A DNA stretch of 64,000 nucleotides from Apostichopus japonicus (lineage: Eukaryota > Echinodermata > Holothuroidea > Aspidochirotida > Stichopodidae), in assembly GCF_037975245.1 (NCBI RefSeq), contig NC_092578.1, positions 2,792,001 to 2,856,000 of the forward strand, read 5' to 3'. Shown here piece by piece: positions 29,696 through 41,977 of this stretch (positions are counted from its first letter, which is position 1; each line of letters opens with the position of its first letter). The notes beneath the pieces were generated by a model. That model worked only from the letters and a program-made list of their open reading frames with translations, was not told the origin of the DNA and did not search any database. Both the position numbers and the translations under genes were made by a program.

Positions 29696-30064
29696 TTAAA
29701 GGCATTGAAGACTCGCCCCAAACCGCGTGTCGCCCTCTGAAAAAAGTTAACTTTCCGTAGCTAGCAAGTGAAGTTTTTTATTGTCGCTACAAAGTGCAGA
29801 CAGTAATGAAACGTGATACCTTGTTATCTTTTATCTAGACCTGAGATGTCCATCGCTGTATTGTTTGTACAGTGAGTTGTGGGTATTGACCGTAGCTGTA
29901 TGTATTGACTGTACACTAGTGTCTAATTACCGAATGTAGCAAGCTGTGTGTGTATTTTCTGGGATCGATGGTGGTGTCTAACACTTCTGTTACACCTCAT
30001 TCGAAACTAGGTCAGATTACCGGCATCAGACGTTTCTTTGTGCGCGAGTCTTCAATGCCTTTAA
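29696..30064. mobile_element. 361-bp miniature transposon with perfect 17-bp TIRs and TTAA duplications
   Basis: AGGCATTGAAGACTCGC begins at 29,700 and its exact reverse complement ends at 30,060. TTAA borders both ends (29,696-29,699 and 30,061-30,064). The interior is non-coding and contains CCGCGTGTCGCCC near the left end and repeated TATTGACYGTA words. This is the youngest-looking of the TTAA elements here, since its TIRs carry no mismatch. It would depend on a transposase from elsewhere. Confidence 0.92.
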
Positions 30065-33000
30065 CACAAGTTTTATATAAGTTTACCACCCCCTAACAAT
30101 TAATTGTGTCTAAAAAATCCACAAATGACACGGCAGATCAAAACCCTTTCGAGACGGCAAATTATATGCGCATGCCTTTGGCCCATCGCGGAGAAAACAA
30201 TGACATCACTATGAGTCAACTTACGATTATATATAACAATTACTGAAGGAAATCTTTGTGTACAGATAACACAATAAATAACGTGGAAGCCCTGTAGCTG
30301 CCAGTAAACTTGCGCGTGATGTTAACAGAGTTGCATTGGCCATACGACTTTGTTTGTTACATCGATTCCCCTTAATATCAACATCTTCTTAAAGCCCTAA
30401 TAAATTGGGACCGGTTCCTTGGCAAAACGAGCAAACCATTAACTATTAGGCTATAACATCCATATATTACATACAATCATGTGACATTTTCGTCCTCTGG
30501 ATGATAATTAGCTGTAACTGGTTAATTGCGCCATACACCCATGCACGTTGAAAATTCACCGCTATGTATACAATGTCGACACTGAATATATAGGCTACAC
30601 TAAACCTGTGAAAGACACGCAGACCACAAATTTCATGGATTTAAAGAGAGACCCATTCCGATAAATCCATTCGCTCTTTATAAATTATGCATACATGATT
30701 AATGTCGACAGATCGCATGGTTTCAATCTTCAAACTCACTTATGACGAATATCATAAGCCAAAGTTATAGTTTAAAAAAAAAATAGCTTCGTTTCAAATT
30801 GGACTATTGTTGGGTTATTCAACCTAGCCTGTATCCTATACTGCGCCACGGGAAGCTTTAAATACATTTCACGTAGTTAGTGGTACAACATTTTCATTTG
30901 ACGAAATGTGAAATATTCTTAACCTTGTAATGGTAGATGTCACAATCAATTTACAAGCAGGTGTCTAGGTATATAATAACCAATTTCCGCCGGTTTTATC
31001 AAAGCTATACCAAGTATAACTTCGTTTCATTTGATAAAACGTCCTTTCTTTATAACATGTCTTACCTAACGAATATTAATTAGGGACGTATTCTTAATGA
31101 ATCCATATTAAAGAACAAAAATTGATATAATTAATTTGATTGATTGATTTGATTGATATAATTCAAAGTATATACCTTCCCAGGAGATTCTCACCGGGGG
31201 ATGGGGTCCTCCAAGTTATTTTTAGCTTCTTGGGAGTGGTAAAATGATATTTCAGAAATAAATTTATATTTGTATAATGTTAATGCAGATTATAATCTTA
31301 GCATCCTGGTAACATTTTCACTTACTTTCTACATGCCTTTGTTTTCCTTCCTTACTTTTTTTTTTAGTTTAAATTGACACGTTTTCTTCTAAACTTCAAC
31401 TAAAGAAGCGGGAAGTCATGGATGTACAACTATAAAAAAAGGTTTTCAGAAATAAGAGTCTAGCAGTGAATTATTTATTAAATTCATATATGAGGTATGC
31501 TGCTATGAACTAGTATTTATCTCAGCTGAGTTGAAGATTGTACCCACGGCACCCCTCTGGTGACACCCCAACCCATTTTTGTTTCACTCCCGGATCTGGT
31601 AAAAAGAAACTAAAGAATATTCGCGAGGTGAACTAGACACCATCACGACTTTGATTTACCTCTGCATATTATATATTGCATACTGGAAATGTAGGATACA
31701 CTTACGCACTGCGTGGTCCCCCCTCCCACTGTGACGATTTCACTCGCCACCGTCGCGGATATTTACAGACGGGAAGAGCGATACCGTATACTTCTCAGCA
31801 GCAACTCAGTTATCCGTGTAACATGGTTGCAGTACTCGGTCTCATTTGCCGCGACGAATCTTCACACTCCCCAGAACTTTAAAATCTCTGTTCTGTACTG
31901 TTCTTTTCATATTGATGAATATTCAACAGATGACGTAACATCGTCATGATCATACGGTTACAGGAGTATGGAGGGACTGGGGATGATAGTGGGTTCAGTC
32001 GAGTTGTTTGGTGTCTGTACCCAGACTCTAACTGTATATGACTATCTAACACGTGACACAAAAGAAACAACAGAATCGAAAGTAATCTGGATAACCCGAA
32101 GCTACAACACTGCAGCACTTCACGAAGACATATCACCTGCTTTACCGGTGGAGAGAAAGGACATAAGACAATGATTCAACCCCCCCCCCCCACCCACCCC
32201 GCCTCTCCCTCCATCCCCTCCCCCGAACTATGAAACAGTGCGAACGTTATTATGACGTCACACAGTCACATTGCATGATGCGTCGGTTACATCAAATATC
32301 GGTTGGAATTGCATGCACCTACTGAGCCACTATCACACGACATATGACTGCTATACTTGTTAAAAAATGTTGAAGTAAACCGAATCACTAGAATGATATA
32401 AAACCTGTATTATTTTTTGTTTTATCCTGTACGACAATAGTTGGCTCAGGTGAAAAGTAAATAACTTGAAGAAAGGCAATTAGATGTCTGTATATAATAC
32501 ACACCCACCCCGCTATGCAGCAGATTCGAAACACTGCTTGACCCCACAAGAACTCTCACGTGATGATGCAGCATCAGCTTTCAACCCCTAGTTATGACCC
32601 TCCCATCGCCTCCCCCAACCCACAAGGCCTATGTCCGTTTGATGACCCTACACCCCATCCAATAACAGAGTCCGCCAATATCAGAAAGTACCCGTGATCC
32701 TTTGCATCTGACCTCAGCGGTCCTTACAGGTCCTGCTGAGTGTGAATAACGGAACTGGGTTACAAAATAAAATCAATTTCCTTCGGTTAAATGAAGCAAA
32801 AAGTTCATTATATCCATCGTAATGATTATTGTCCTTTCTATTTTCGCTCTACTGAACTGACAAAAATGAAATATTGATAAAAAAAAAATTGACAAGAAGG
32901 AAGGAAACTATATTTCCTTTATTGGTATAAGTTTTCCTGTATAGCGCATATAAAATATCAAATTATTTCCTCCCTTTACAGATAGGTATATCTGTATCCA

Positions 33001-33894
33001 CCGTAAGCTGCAGCCCAACATCGATGATCAGTTTTTTGGGGGCGAAGAGCGCGTGTTTCACCTTTCTGACCGGGGACCTTCCAAAACAGACACCATTATT
33101 CAAAATGTAATTCTCGTAATAGATACATTCCATCAGGTACAAGAAACTGACACGCAACGATAAAATAAAGTGCATAAGACCAAGAAAAAGAGAGGTCATT
33201 CCTTCGTACAGACATAAGGTTAATTACCTCACGGTTTTGCTCCTGCTACTTCGACTCCTTGTTTGTAGAAAGTATATAGTTATTAATAGAACTGCAAACT
33301 GTGATGGGAACACCAGCAGTATTACGTTGGACGGTAAAAATATACTTTTGGCATGCATGAAATAGATGCCATTTAGATACGCTATATAAGGCATGCATTA
33401 TATGATGTGCTTGGACGACTTCTCTCATCCTCCCTTCGGCACCCATTCCTTCCCCCAACCCTATTCCCCACTAAGAGATTATAAGAGTTTTGGCACAGTT
33501 TATGCACCTACCTTAATCAGTTATAGTGGTGGGGGACTTCAAATTTTGTCCCCATCTCCCCCCCCCCCCCCCTTCACCATCTGTGAAATCTTGTGAGTGA
33601 AATCCCTACACATTTAGCTCCATGTATAAAGCAAACAGTATCCTCTGGTTCTCAGTTTTGTATAAAGTGATTTTCTTTCTGTCAGAGTGAAGTAGAAATT
33701 CACTCCTAATAATGATTGATCAATCTGGAAACTCTAAAAGAGTGAATTATCACTCTTTACTTAGTCTCTTTGGAATATTTCAGGATTGTAATTTTGTTTT
33801 TTCTTAATGTCTGGAATTGCCCATGAAATCCGGTCCGATCGAAGATTACATTATGTAGTCCATCTATATATATGTAATAGCTAATATTATTCCA
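30065..33894. other. Non-coding stretch with a CpG-containing patch
   Basis: No gene recognised. 31,700-32,160 is richer in G+C and CpG than its surroundings and carries TGACGTAA near 31,932. Overlapping open frames exist there on both strands, but none resembles a known family. C-rich tracts lie at 32,179-32,225 and 33,556-33,571, and a TTGA-repeat patch at about 31,136-31,155. Confidence 0.45.
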
Positions 33895-34130
33895 TATAGT
33901 TTAGTTTAGTTTAGTAGAAAAAACGGATCAGGAGGGACACTTAAGTCCCCATCAAGGACCCTATAGTGAGAGAAAAAAAACTGAAGACACAAACACTCAG
34001 ACCCGATTACAATGCTTAAAGTGCTTGTCCAAAGCATTCTTAAATGTTTCTGTCAACTTTTGTATAATACGTATATGGCAAGCCAAATGCTCAATAAATC
34101 GAGAACCATATACGTAAGCATAAGGTATTC
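33895..34130 (-). mobile_element. 3' end of a decayed non-LTR retrotransposon (LINE)
   Basis: On the minus strand an open frame ends in QKLTETFKNALDKHFKH and a TGA at 33,997-33,999. This resembles the C-terminal (S/T)-x-x-FKNxLDKHW motif of Jockey/CR1-type reverse transcriptases. About 20 codons upstream a different frame carries GLPYTYY, where such proteins usually have WNxLP, so a frameshift probably separates the two. Downstream comes a 3' untranslated stretch with a paired GGGGACTT/AAGTGTCCC segment, then an (ACTAA)n tail at 33,897-33,914. Only the last few dozen codons remain. The clade cannot be decided. Confidence 0.55.
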
Positions 34131-35238
34131 TTGTATAGCTTCATTCATGGAACTTGCTTCACGTTAATAATAACAGAGCAACTCCCCCCAATGAATTCCA
34201 TCAGTATTTTTTGTCCATTACAAATTTCTTATACTATCGTAAACCATCATATTCGAAGACATGCATGATAACCAACGAGCGCCATTTTGTTCCATTTAAT
34301 TAAGTAGGTTAAGTAAGTTAATATCCTTAATTAGACAGTCACCTTTACATATCAGATGACCCGATAAGCTCATTTGTGTAAAATCAACCCTGTTGATGCT
34401 CTTATCCTCTCTCGTCACTTATGCAAACTTGGAAAACAAAAAAAACCTGCCCATAAGATCTTATTATTTTGTTTCTGGTTTTGTTTTGTAAATAATGTTC
34501 TAGATGTGTTGTTAAATCCAGACTGTTAATACGATACTCAATTGGTGTTACATTGAATATCTACTCTCTCAAATTAAAACAGTTTTCTTACTTCATAAAG
34601 TTATCCGCAAACATTATTGATTTTGTCATAAAACTAATGATAATAATACCCGAGTCAGCCCCTCATTGAAAAAAAAAAAAAAAAAAAAAAAAAGTAAAAA
34701 GGAAAAATCCCTCTCAATAAGTATAATTAATTCCTTGAAGCGTTTTTATTTGTCAAGGTTAAAATCATTTGGGTAAAATTTATAGTCATGGGTGGAATAG
34801 AATTTTGTTTCCCTCGCGGTACCTCAACAATCACTTGTTAGTCCCCATTTTGGCCCATTATGAATTCACAACACAGAACGAATAAGGTCTGATGTGCGAG
34901 AATTTGGGGTTGTGTTGTCCAACAGTGACAGACATAAAATAGACCGTTAAGAAAAGTGGGGGGAAAGCTTGCAAAGGTTAATAAAAGTATACAATCCATT
35001 AAGCTTTTCCCCTCAAATTGGGTTATTTGACCTATGACCGCTGACGCTATGACGTCATCACTCACGGAGACACAAGATCCCATGCGCATGCACATACATC
35101 CTTTAAGTTTGAAGTGTTGTGTTTATCACTTCCGAGTCAGTTTTCAGTTATTCATTTACTTATATAATATACATAAACAGTTGATTATCCCTTGAAATCA
35201 CTTCCATTGTCCAAGTTTGGGTTGTAAAGAAGGAAATT
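34131..35238. other. Non-coding stretch with poly(A)
   Basis: No gene. A homopolymer of about 24 A lies at 34,670-34,693 and could be a retroposon tail, but no matching body is visible upstream. Confidence 0.5.
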
Positions 35239-35300
35239 AGGGTACAATCCCTGGTTACTAGGGTACAATCCCTGGTTACTAGGGTACAATCCCTGGTTAC
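35239..35300. repeat. 21-bp tandem repeat, 3 copies
   Basis: AGGGTACAATCCCTGGTTAC(T) is repeated three times without mismatch. AGGG and CCCT within the unit can pair. Because 21 is a multiple of three, a minus-strand frame reads it as repeated VTRDCTL. That frame has no other protein-like feature. Confidence 0.95.
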
Positions 35301-36402
35301 ACGGTGTACAAGGTAAGATGGCTTCCGCCTGGCAACCCATCGAAACAATATCTCCAGAGAAATTGAATCATGACAAAATACAGTTTTTATGTTGACTTTT
35401 TTCTTACCTATAACCTTTGACCCTATGCTATAATATATCCTACAGGAACTACATCCCATACCCAGCGATACACTCATAAATTTGAAGTCTGTCTGGCCCG
35501 GCTGGTTAGTACTGTAAGTGTTCTTGTCACTGTTTTTGTTAACACCACTCACACATTACGTTTTACCATACCCCACAATGCACGGTTAGTCCACCCATTT
35601 TTTTTTAAACCTATGGTACCCTCCACTTATGCTAAGACACAGCTTTTTTTCTCAATTCATTAATAGATAGCAATTTTCAGGACCATTCTCTGCCTAAATT
35701 GTCGCTAAAACAAAAATATCTCATCCCCGGTACATATATAGATGAAGCTACAAATTGCTTATATACGGAAAGAACACTGCCATATGATGTAACTAAGGTA
35801 TATTAAAGGGAAGGAGAGAAAAAACATCGAATCGGTAAAACTTAACTCTTTGAGGAATTCAACAATGTTCCTAAATGATCTTTCGAAATTCAGAAATTTT
35901 AATAAAGGCAAAAGACGCATTTTAAGTATATTTTGATACATTTTTCGGTGTTATTCGGCAATGTAACCATATACCAATAAAGTTCATTACCTCGAGTGGA
36001 TGCTAGTTTCATTTCGAGAAATGCACAAAATCAGGGATCCGGATACTTTGATAATGGATATTGACCAGATCTGATGTGTGTGTATTTTTTGGGGTGTTTT
36101 TTTGGTGTTTTTTCCACATTAATGTTGGTACCTTTGTATATAGTTTATTGAATATTTTTCGTAAAAACTCACCGAGATTCAATTAGGAGAGACATTATTT
36201 ACTCACCAGTTGTTTTGATTGGAAAATTGGAAACTTAATCTTGAATCTAAACGGTGACATGTTTTGAGAGTAGACCAATCTGGTTTCCTTTTCGTTTCTT
36301 AACGGAATGTCATCGATATAAGCAACCGCGCGAATTGATACATCAACAGAAAATGGAGATACTCTAAGATCAATACAATAACATATACAGGATATCTCGA
36401 AT
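35301..36402. other. Non-coding stretch
   Basis: No gene or structured repeat seen. Confidence 0.5.
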
Positions 36403-36457
36403 AGGGTGGGGTGGGTTGGTGGGTGAGTGGGTGAGGGGTCGGGTGAGGGGCATAGGG
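36403..36457 (+). other. G-quadruplex-prone G-rich tract
   Basis: Eight G-runs of three or four (GGGTGGGGTGGG, then GGGTGAGTGGGTGAGGGG, then GGGTGAGGGG) separated by 1-5 base loops. This can form several alternative quadruplexes on the plus strand. Confidence 0.75.
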
Positions 36458-39400
36458 AGGCAAGCAACCGTAAATACCGAACAGTCTACCAAATAAGGGG
36501 TACTTTTCATCCTCCTAGATCCTGAAAGCAGTAGGATTTTTGTTTCTTTAGTTTTTGGTTTGTACCATGGTATACTAACATTCAAACACAACATTGAGTG
36601 TCAGTGAGTTACATTAATGACATTCACCATGCGGCAACACTTGTCATAAGCCTAAGCAGTTTCAATGGACAAGATGCCCTAAATATTCCAAGTTTCAAAC
36701 CAAGCACCGGTTAAAGTTAGCTCACCCATTGGCGATATGTTTTATAGCAGATATATAGCCGAGTTTACCCATAAGACTAAATCTCTGTTGAAATTGTCAT
36801 TCTAATAAATTAAAAATGCTATTTATCAGGGACTTACTTATGGTTTTATTGATTTTTATTTTATCTTATTTATTTATTTTTTGCGCGAAAGTTATTTCAT
36901 ACAGATATTACCAAACCATTCCAACTGCAATTTACTTGAGTGAAATTGTGGTATAGCAAATGCAAATACTGTTATGCATATTCATGTCAGTGATAATTAT
37001 ACATAATCAGTCTATTGTTTTAAATATCGATTTATCTTTAAATCTTACTCACCCCAACGACAAACTTTAGGCTATATATAAGTCAATAACACGACTGGAC
37101 TTCACTTCATGTATACCCAAGGTGACGTAGAAATTCCCAGCAGACTGCAGGCGTGCATGCACAGAGTCTCACAAAACCAAATAAGATCCACAATCTAGTA
37201 TATTAAAACGGAAGACCAAAATGATGTCATAAACACACATGCTTTGCTTTTTGTATAAATGAACCGGAATGTCTTGATGTCGTCATGTTTTTGATTATGT
37301 TAGAGCCCGCCAACAATTCATTCCTACCGTTCGACAACGTACCACTGCAGTTTATACACGCCGTATACTACACAGACTATATTTGAGTCGGTTGCTATGG
37401 TAGCAGGGCGATAACGAACTTTGTTTATTTTGATGATGGTTGTAAGTTTATCTTCATATGCCATACTTGAACATAAGTAGAGGTGACACTATTCACGTCC
37501 TGTTATTATCTCCTTCTTCATTCTTTAACATCTTCCTCAAGTGTCTCCTATTATTTTTTTATGTTTTTTTTTAAAGCCAAAATAGAATCAAAGGACGATT
37601 CCTTAAATACATCGTGCTGATATCTCAGAGACTAACATTTTGTGGACCGCTTTCAAGTGTGTAATTGTCACGAGAATAGAACAACACACTGCAGCAGTTG
37701 TTGTTGTTGTTGGTTTTAGGTATACCAGTCTTTGATGGATGAAACACGTCTCATAGGTTTCAATGCGTATATATACCTATAACTATATAACGAGATGATA
37801 ACATGCATTAATACTTCCATTAAAACTTAATATCAAGACTTCCCTATACCCGAACAACAAATAGATCGGGTATAACTGATCCCAAATTATTATGACTGAT
37901 TTAACAGGTTAAAAAAATATAGAGATATAAATTATATATCTCACTGGATTTTTGCTGATATTGTTCGGATATTATAAAGAAAAATATGACACTGAATTAG
38001 TTAACAATTTTGAATCAGAATTAAGTTACAAATAAATTTTCTGGAAAATAAAAGAATTGTTGTAAATGTACATCGATGACATAATATTTTGTCTGCTTCA
38101 AGTTAACATTTGATATACAAGACCTGTCAACTTCAAAATGTCATCTCGCTAACAATATATACTACGTAGGAATTGGTTGCAAATTTCATCAGGACGTAAA
38201 GCATATTAATGTTACTCTTTCAACTATTCAAAATCAACTTACCTCTGGAATATCTTGTTATAATGAAACACACAACGACGCAGTCACTTACATGTTTACA
38301 AAGTTTAAAAGCAAGCGACACGGGCATATCCTCTGGTCACGTGAGTGTCACTTTTAAATAGGGACCTTGGCTTAAGCCCGATAAAACGAATCGTATAGAT
38401 ATGTTATTCCTCGAGTTACGGTCCGCACTCAAGCAAAAATATACTCAGACAGAATAAAGGTTCGGACAGCATTTTAACGTTGTCAGCCGACAGAGTTTTT
38501 GTTTGTCAAACTAGCATATAGCTTCTTCTTCTTATTATTATTATTCTTTTTGTTTTAATTTAAAACCTTCAACATTCATCCGATTGTTTTATTCAACATT
38601 CGACAAGATGTTCAGAAATAATATGTTCATACATGCGTTAATTTGAATTAATGATAACAGCACTTAAAACCAAATTTACAAATTACGAAGGAAGTAATAA
38701 GTGGGGAATCTGAAATGAATTGGAAACGACATTTCATATATAGACAGTTTGCATGTTTCAAAGCAAAGTATGTTGTAAAACTGTTCAATCAAATCGAATG
38801 AATAGTTAAAAGCTCAGAGCGGTGTCTGTGGGGGAAAGTATATAAGCTGTGAAATCCAAGGTTGAAACAAATAAACTATTCAATGTATATACAAAGAGTG
38901 TAAAGATCCTATTTATATCCTAACAAAAGTTTTGCGCTTGGTCGCAAATTTTATGAAACTTTACCAGCCTTACTATCGAAGCAAGAAATCGATTGAACTA
39001 AGCAACCTCGGTTATAGGAGAGCTTCTAAATCGTTCTTCCTTTCTTTCTTAAATATATAAATATATACCCCATTTATATCATTTTGACATGCTTACACCT
39101 AGTGAGGTGAACAGGTTTTAAAAACTGCAGGTCAAATTCTAAATTCAAAATTATCGGGAGGGGGCTGCGGGCATGGGTGGGGGGGGGTACGTATAGATAA
39201 ATGACTTCCTTTAGTCTCACGGTGTATATATACAAGCTAAATTATGCTGAAAAACAAACAACCATATAAGCACACAGCAACTATATAACACTCTGAACGC
39301 ATACACTATAGCTAAGACTTCGACAAGGTATATACCGAGTTAATCCCATGTATTAACACATAAACAAAATGCCGATCTTTAACACGGGTTGTCACGGCAA

Positions 39401-39695
39401 CTCATGATCTTAGTGGGAATGTGAAAAGCTGTTAATGGTTCTTCTTCAGTAATGGGCTTTATATAATGGCACATTATTCCATAATTTAGTTTATAAAGCT
39501 CTATATAAGTTACGGTACAGCAACAAGGTTTTAATAAATGACAATGTTTCAGCTTGAATGTATTGTGAAGGTAGTAATGTTTCTATGTGGTTGAGTGGGT
39601 GGGTGGCCGAGTGTGTCGTGTGGTGTGTGCGTGCATGGGCGTTCTTGTGTGTGTGTGTTCGTGTGTGGGGTTGAAAATGGCCAGCACTATATACA
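36458..39695. other. Long non-coding stretch
   Basis: No gene recognised. A G-rich patch at 39,158-39,188 and a GT/GGGT-rich patch at 39,590-39,668 are simple sequence. The Val/Cys/Gly-rich frame that starts at 39,587 derives from them. Confidence 0.5.
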
Positions 39696-39703
39696 GCCTA
39701 TAT

Positions 39704-39989
39704 CAGGGGCGCAACCACCATTTTGTACTGGGGTGGGGTGGGATTTTAAGATCTAAAATGTCGCCCAGGAGACGGGTCTACAAGCATAACCCCTCTGTTT
39801 TGAGATCTTTTGTAAAAGTAGAGGGTGCTTCAAAAATTTCCAATTGTTTAAGTTCTACTGCATATGCATATTTGAATATTTTATGAATTCTACACAAGGA
39901 GATTTTGTAATATTCTGTCGTATTCTAAGCCCCCACCCCACCCCTTCCCCAACCCCCCCCCACCAAATGATTTATGTGGTTGCGCCCTG
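39704..39989. mobile_element. 286-bp hAT-like miniature transposon
   Basis: The left end CAGGGGCGCAACCAC pairs with the right end GTGGTTGCGCCCTG (one G missing). G-rich sequence follows the left TIR and C-rich sequence precedes the right TIR, so the whole element tends to fold back. The flanking octamers GCCTATAT (39,696-39,703) and ACCTTTAT (39,990-39,997) match at 6 of 8 positions, which fits the 8-bp target duplication of the hAT superfamily after decay. CAGGGGCG ends are also usual for hAT miniature elements. No transposase is present. Confidence 0.75.
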
Positions 39990-39997
39990 ACCTTTAT

Positions 39998-40678
39998 GGT
40001 ACAATGAATATGTAAGGATACATTTGTGGGGTCCACACGGGTCACCTATACTCAGGGGCGAAATAGCATATCAATTGTTACCGGCTCGAAGTGCCAACCG
40101 GCTACCTTGAGGCATTGAAAGAGGCCAGCTCACCGGTCCCGTAAAAACCGGTAGGCCAATACGGCCCTGCTTAAATAGGCTATCAACTTTAAGTTTGGCG
40201 AGAAGTGTATATTTGTAGTACAAAACCGCATTGTAGTTATACTTGTCTTGAAAGTTCACACAAGATTGAAGATAGAACATATAGGCACGAGAAACCAGTT
40301 ATAAGCTTTCTTGCTTTGTTAATCACAGTGACAGATTCGCTCCCTCAGCTCCTTAACACCTTAACTGTGGACATGTGGTAATGATGATAGGGTCCTTGTA
40401 TACGGTATCAATAAAGCAGATAGCACACATGATCTTAGCCAACAGACATTAAACTTCTCTTATTTCTTGATCAATTCGTCTTAACTTATAGATCTAATGT
40501 GCAAAGCAAACCTTTCATTCCTGGACCAATTCTTTAATCAAAGGCAAGCTGCTTCACAATAATGTGTAGATGGATTTCGTTGATCATGCTCAATGACTCC
40601 CTCCTCCAGGGTTTTTTGGGCATCTGATCCAAGAAATATAAGAATGTTGCACCCTTGACGAAAGAGTTGCATTACTTG
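39998..40678. other. Non-coding stretch
   Basis: No gene. ACTCAGGGGCGAAATAG at about 40,050 resembles a hAT-type end, but no opposite end was found. Confidence 0.45.
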
Positions 40679-40947
40679 TTAAAGGGACGTACCACCGTAG
40701 TGACATTTGATTTGCTATAGATAAGCTAAAACGGCCACGTTACAAAAGTATTTAAAAGAAAAAAAAAAACTGCAACAAATCTTTAAGCTTTTTTGTAGTG
40801 GTTTTGAAATATTTATTTGCTTGTATGTTATGTCAAAACTGATGACAATCTTTGTTTTTACAAACTTGTTACCATGGTGACAAAAGCTGAATTGTGTAAA
40901 TCCTGTCAAAGGATCGTTCTTTTGCTTCGGTCTTCACCTTCCTTTAA
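40679..40947. mobile_element. Candidate TTAA-flanked element remnant
   Basis: TTAA-AGGGACGTACCACCG on the left and, inverted, TTAA-AGGAAGGTGAAGACC on the right enclose 261 bp. Only the first bases of the ends agree well. ACCATGGTGACA inside is shared with 24,247, which hints at kinship with the 24.3/47.7-kb family. Weak call. Confidence 0.3.
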
Positions 40948-41683
40948 CATACTAAGTTAACAAATATAATATCACGTTCCCCTGATTTACATAATCTGGT
41001 TGCAATATATACTATTAATATATGTTAATCGTGTGCGTGAAAAGATTATAATTTGAAATTTATTTCTATTTTCAATTGTATAGGCTCATTGTACTGTAGT
41101 AAGACAAGTGTCTTGGATCTCTCTCTCCACCCCCCCCCTCCCCCTCTCTATAGCGACCTTGTGAGATGTCTTCAAGCATTTTTAATTTTTAGACAGTTTT
41201 GAAGAAATGCTATGAACCCACTTCTATCTTATCTCAACGGGATTCTTTCCCGTATATACTTTTCGATCACATTATTGAAATTTAGGAGAATTATGACAGT
41301 CGGTGTCAAGGCTATATATGTGTTTCCATCCGGGGACCTTATTGAAGTGTGATCAAGTTATAAGCACATCAAAGGAAATATGTTATCTACATAATATGAA
41401 TTAATCATGAGCAAAGACAAGAAACAAACGTTACCTATATGAACTTACGATGGAGCCTAGGAGAGATTAACAACTTGAAAAAAAGACTCATTAATGACTT
41501 GAAGACAGAATCATGTTAAACATAATTCCGTCTCATGATGCAAACCATTTTCGTCATATTTCAACTTGACAAAGAAAACGGGTTGTAATTTGTTAGTAGC
41601 TGTACTCTTGTTCACTTGGTAGTTCTGTAAGCTTTGTAAAAATTGTCATCTACCCAAGATGATGTTCATTTATATATAGGTAG
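40948..41683. other. Non-coding stretch
   Basis: No gene. A CT/C-rich patch lies at 41,118-41,149. Confidence 0.5.
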
Positions 41684-41889
41684 GTATATATATATATATA
41701 TATTTTATGCCGATACGATAGATTGTCATGTATATCATATTCCTTAAGAAAACCATTTCTCGAAGTTGAAAAAGGAAACCACCGCCACAGCGAGCTAACA
41801 GTGGGATACGCGTGTATTGTTCTGTTTGTTTTGACGAAGGTTATGGCCCGCTGATATAAACAATTAAGTTAAAAATAGATAATTTGGTA

Positions 41890-41923
<34 letters not shown>

Positions 41924-41977
41924 GTATATAAATATATATATATATACATATATATTTATACATATATATATATATAC
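41684..41977. repeat. Two (AT)n tracts (41,684-41,704 and 41,891-41,977)
   Basis: The second tract is arranged almost symmetrically around AATATATATATATATACATAT, with GTATATGTATAT on one side and ATACATATATAT on the other. Confidence 0.92.

Noticed and set aside
31676-32174. Overlapping frames in a CpG-containing patch as a gene or promoter
   Set aside because: No protein family, TATA/initiator pair or exon structure could be supported. Kept only as a note on composition.
39587-39886. 99-codon frame with Cys/Val/Gly-rich start
   Set aside because: The first half is GT-rich simple sequence and the second half lies in the hAT-like element.
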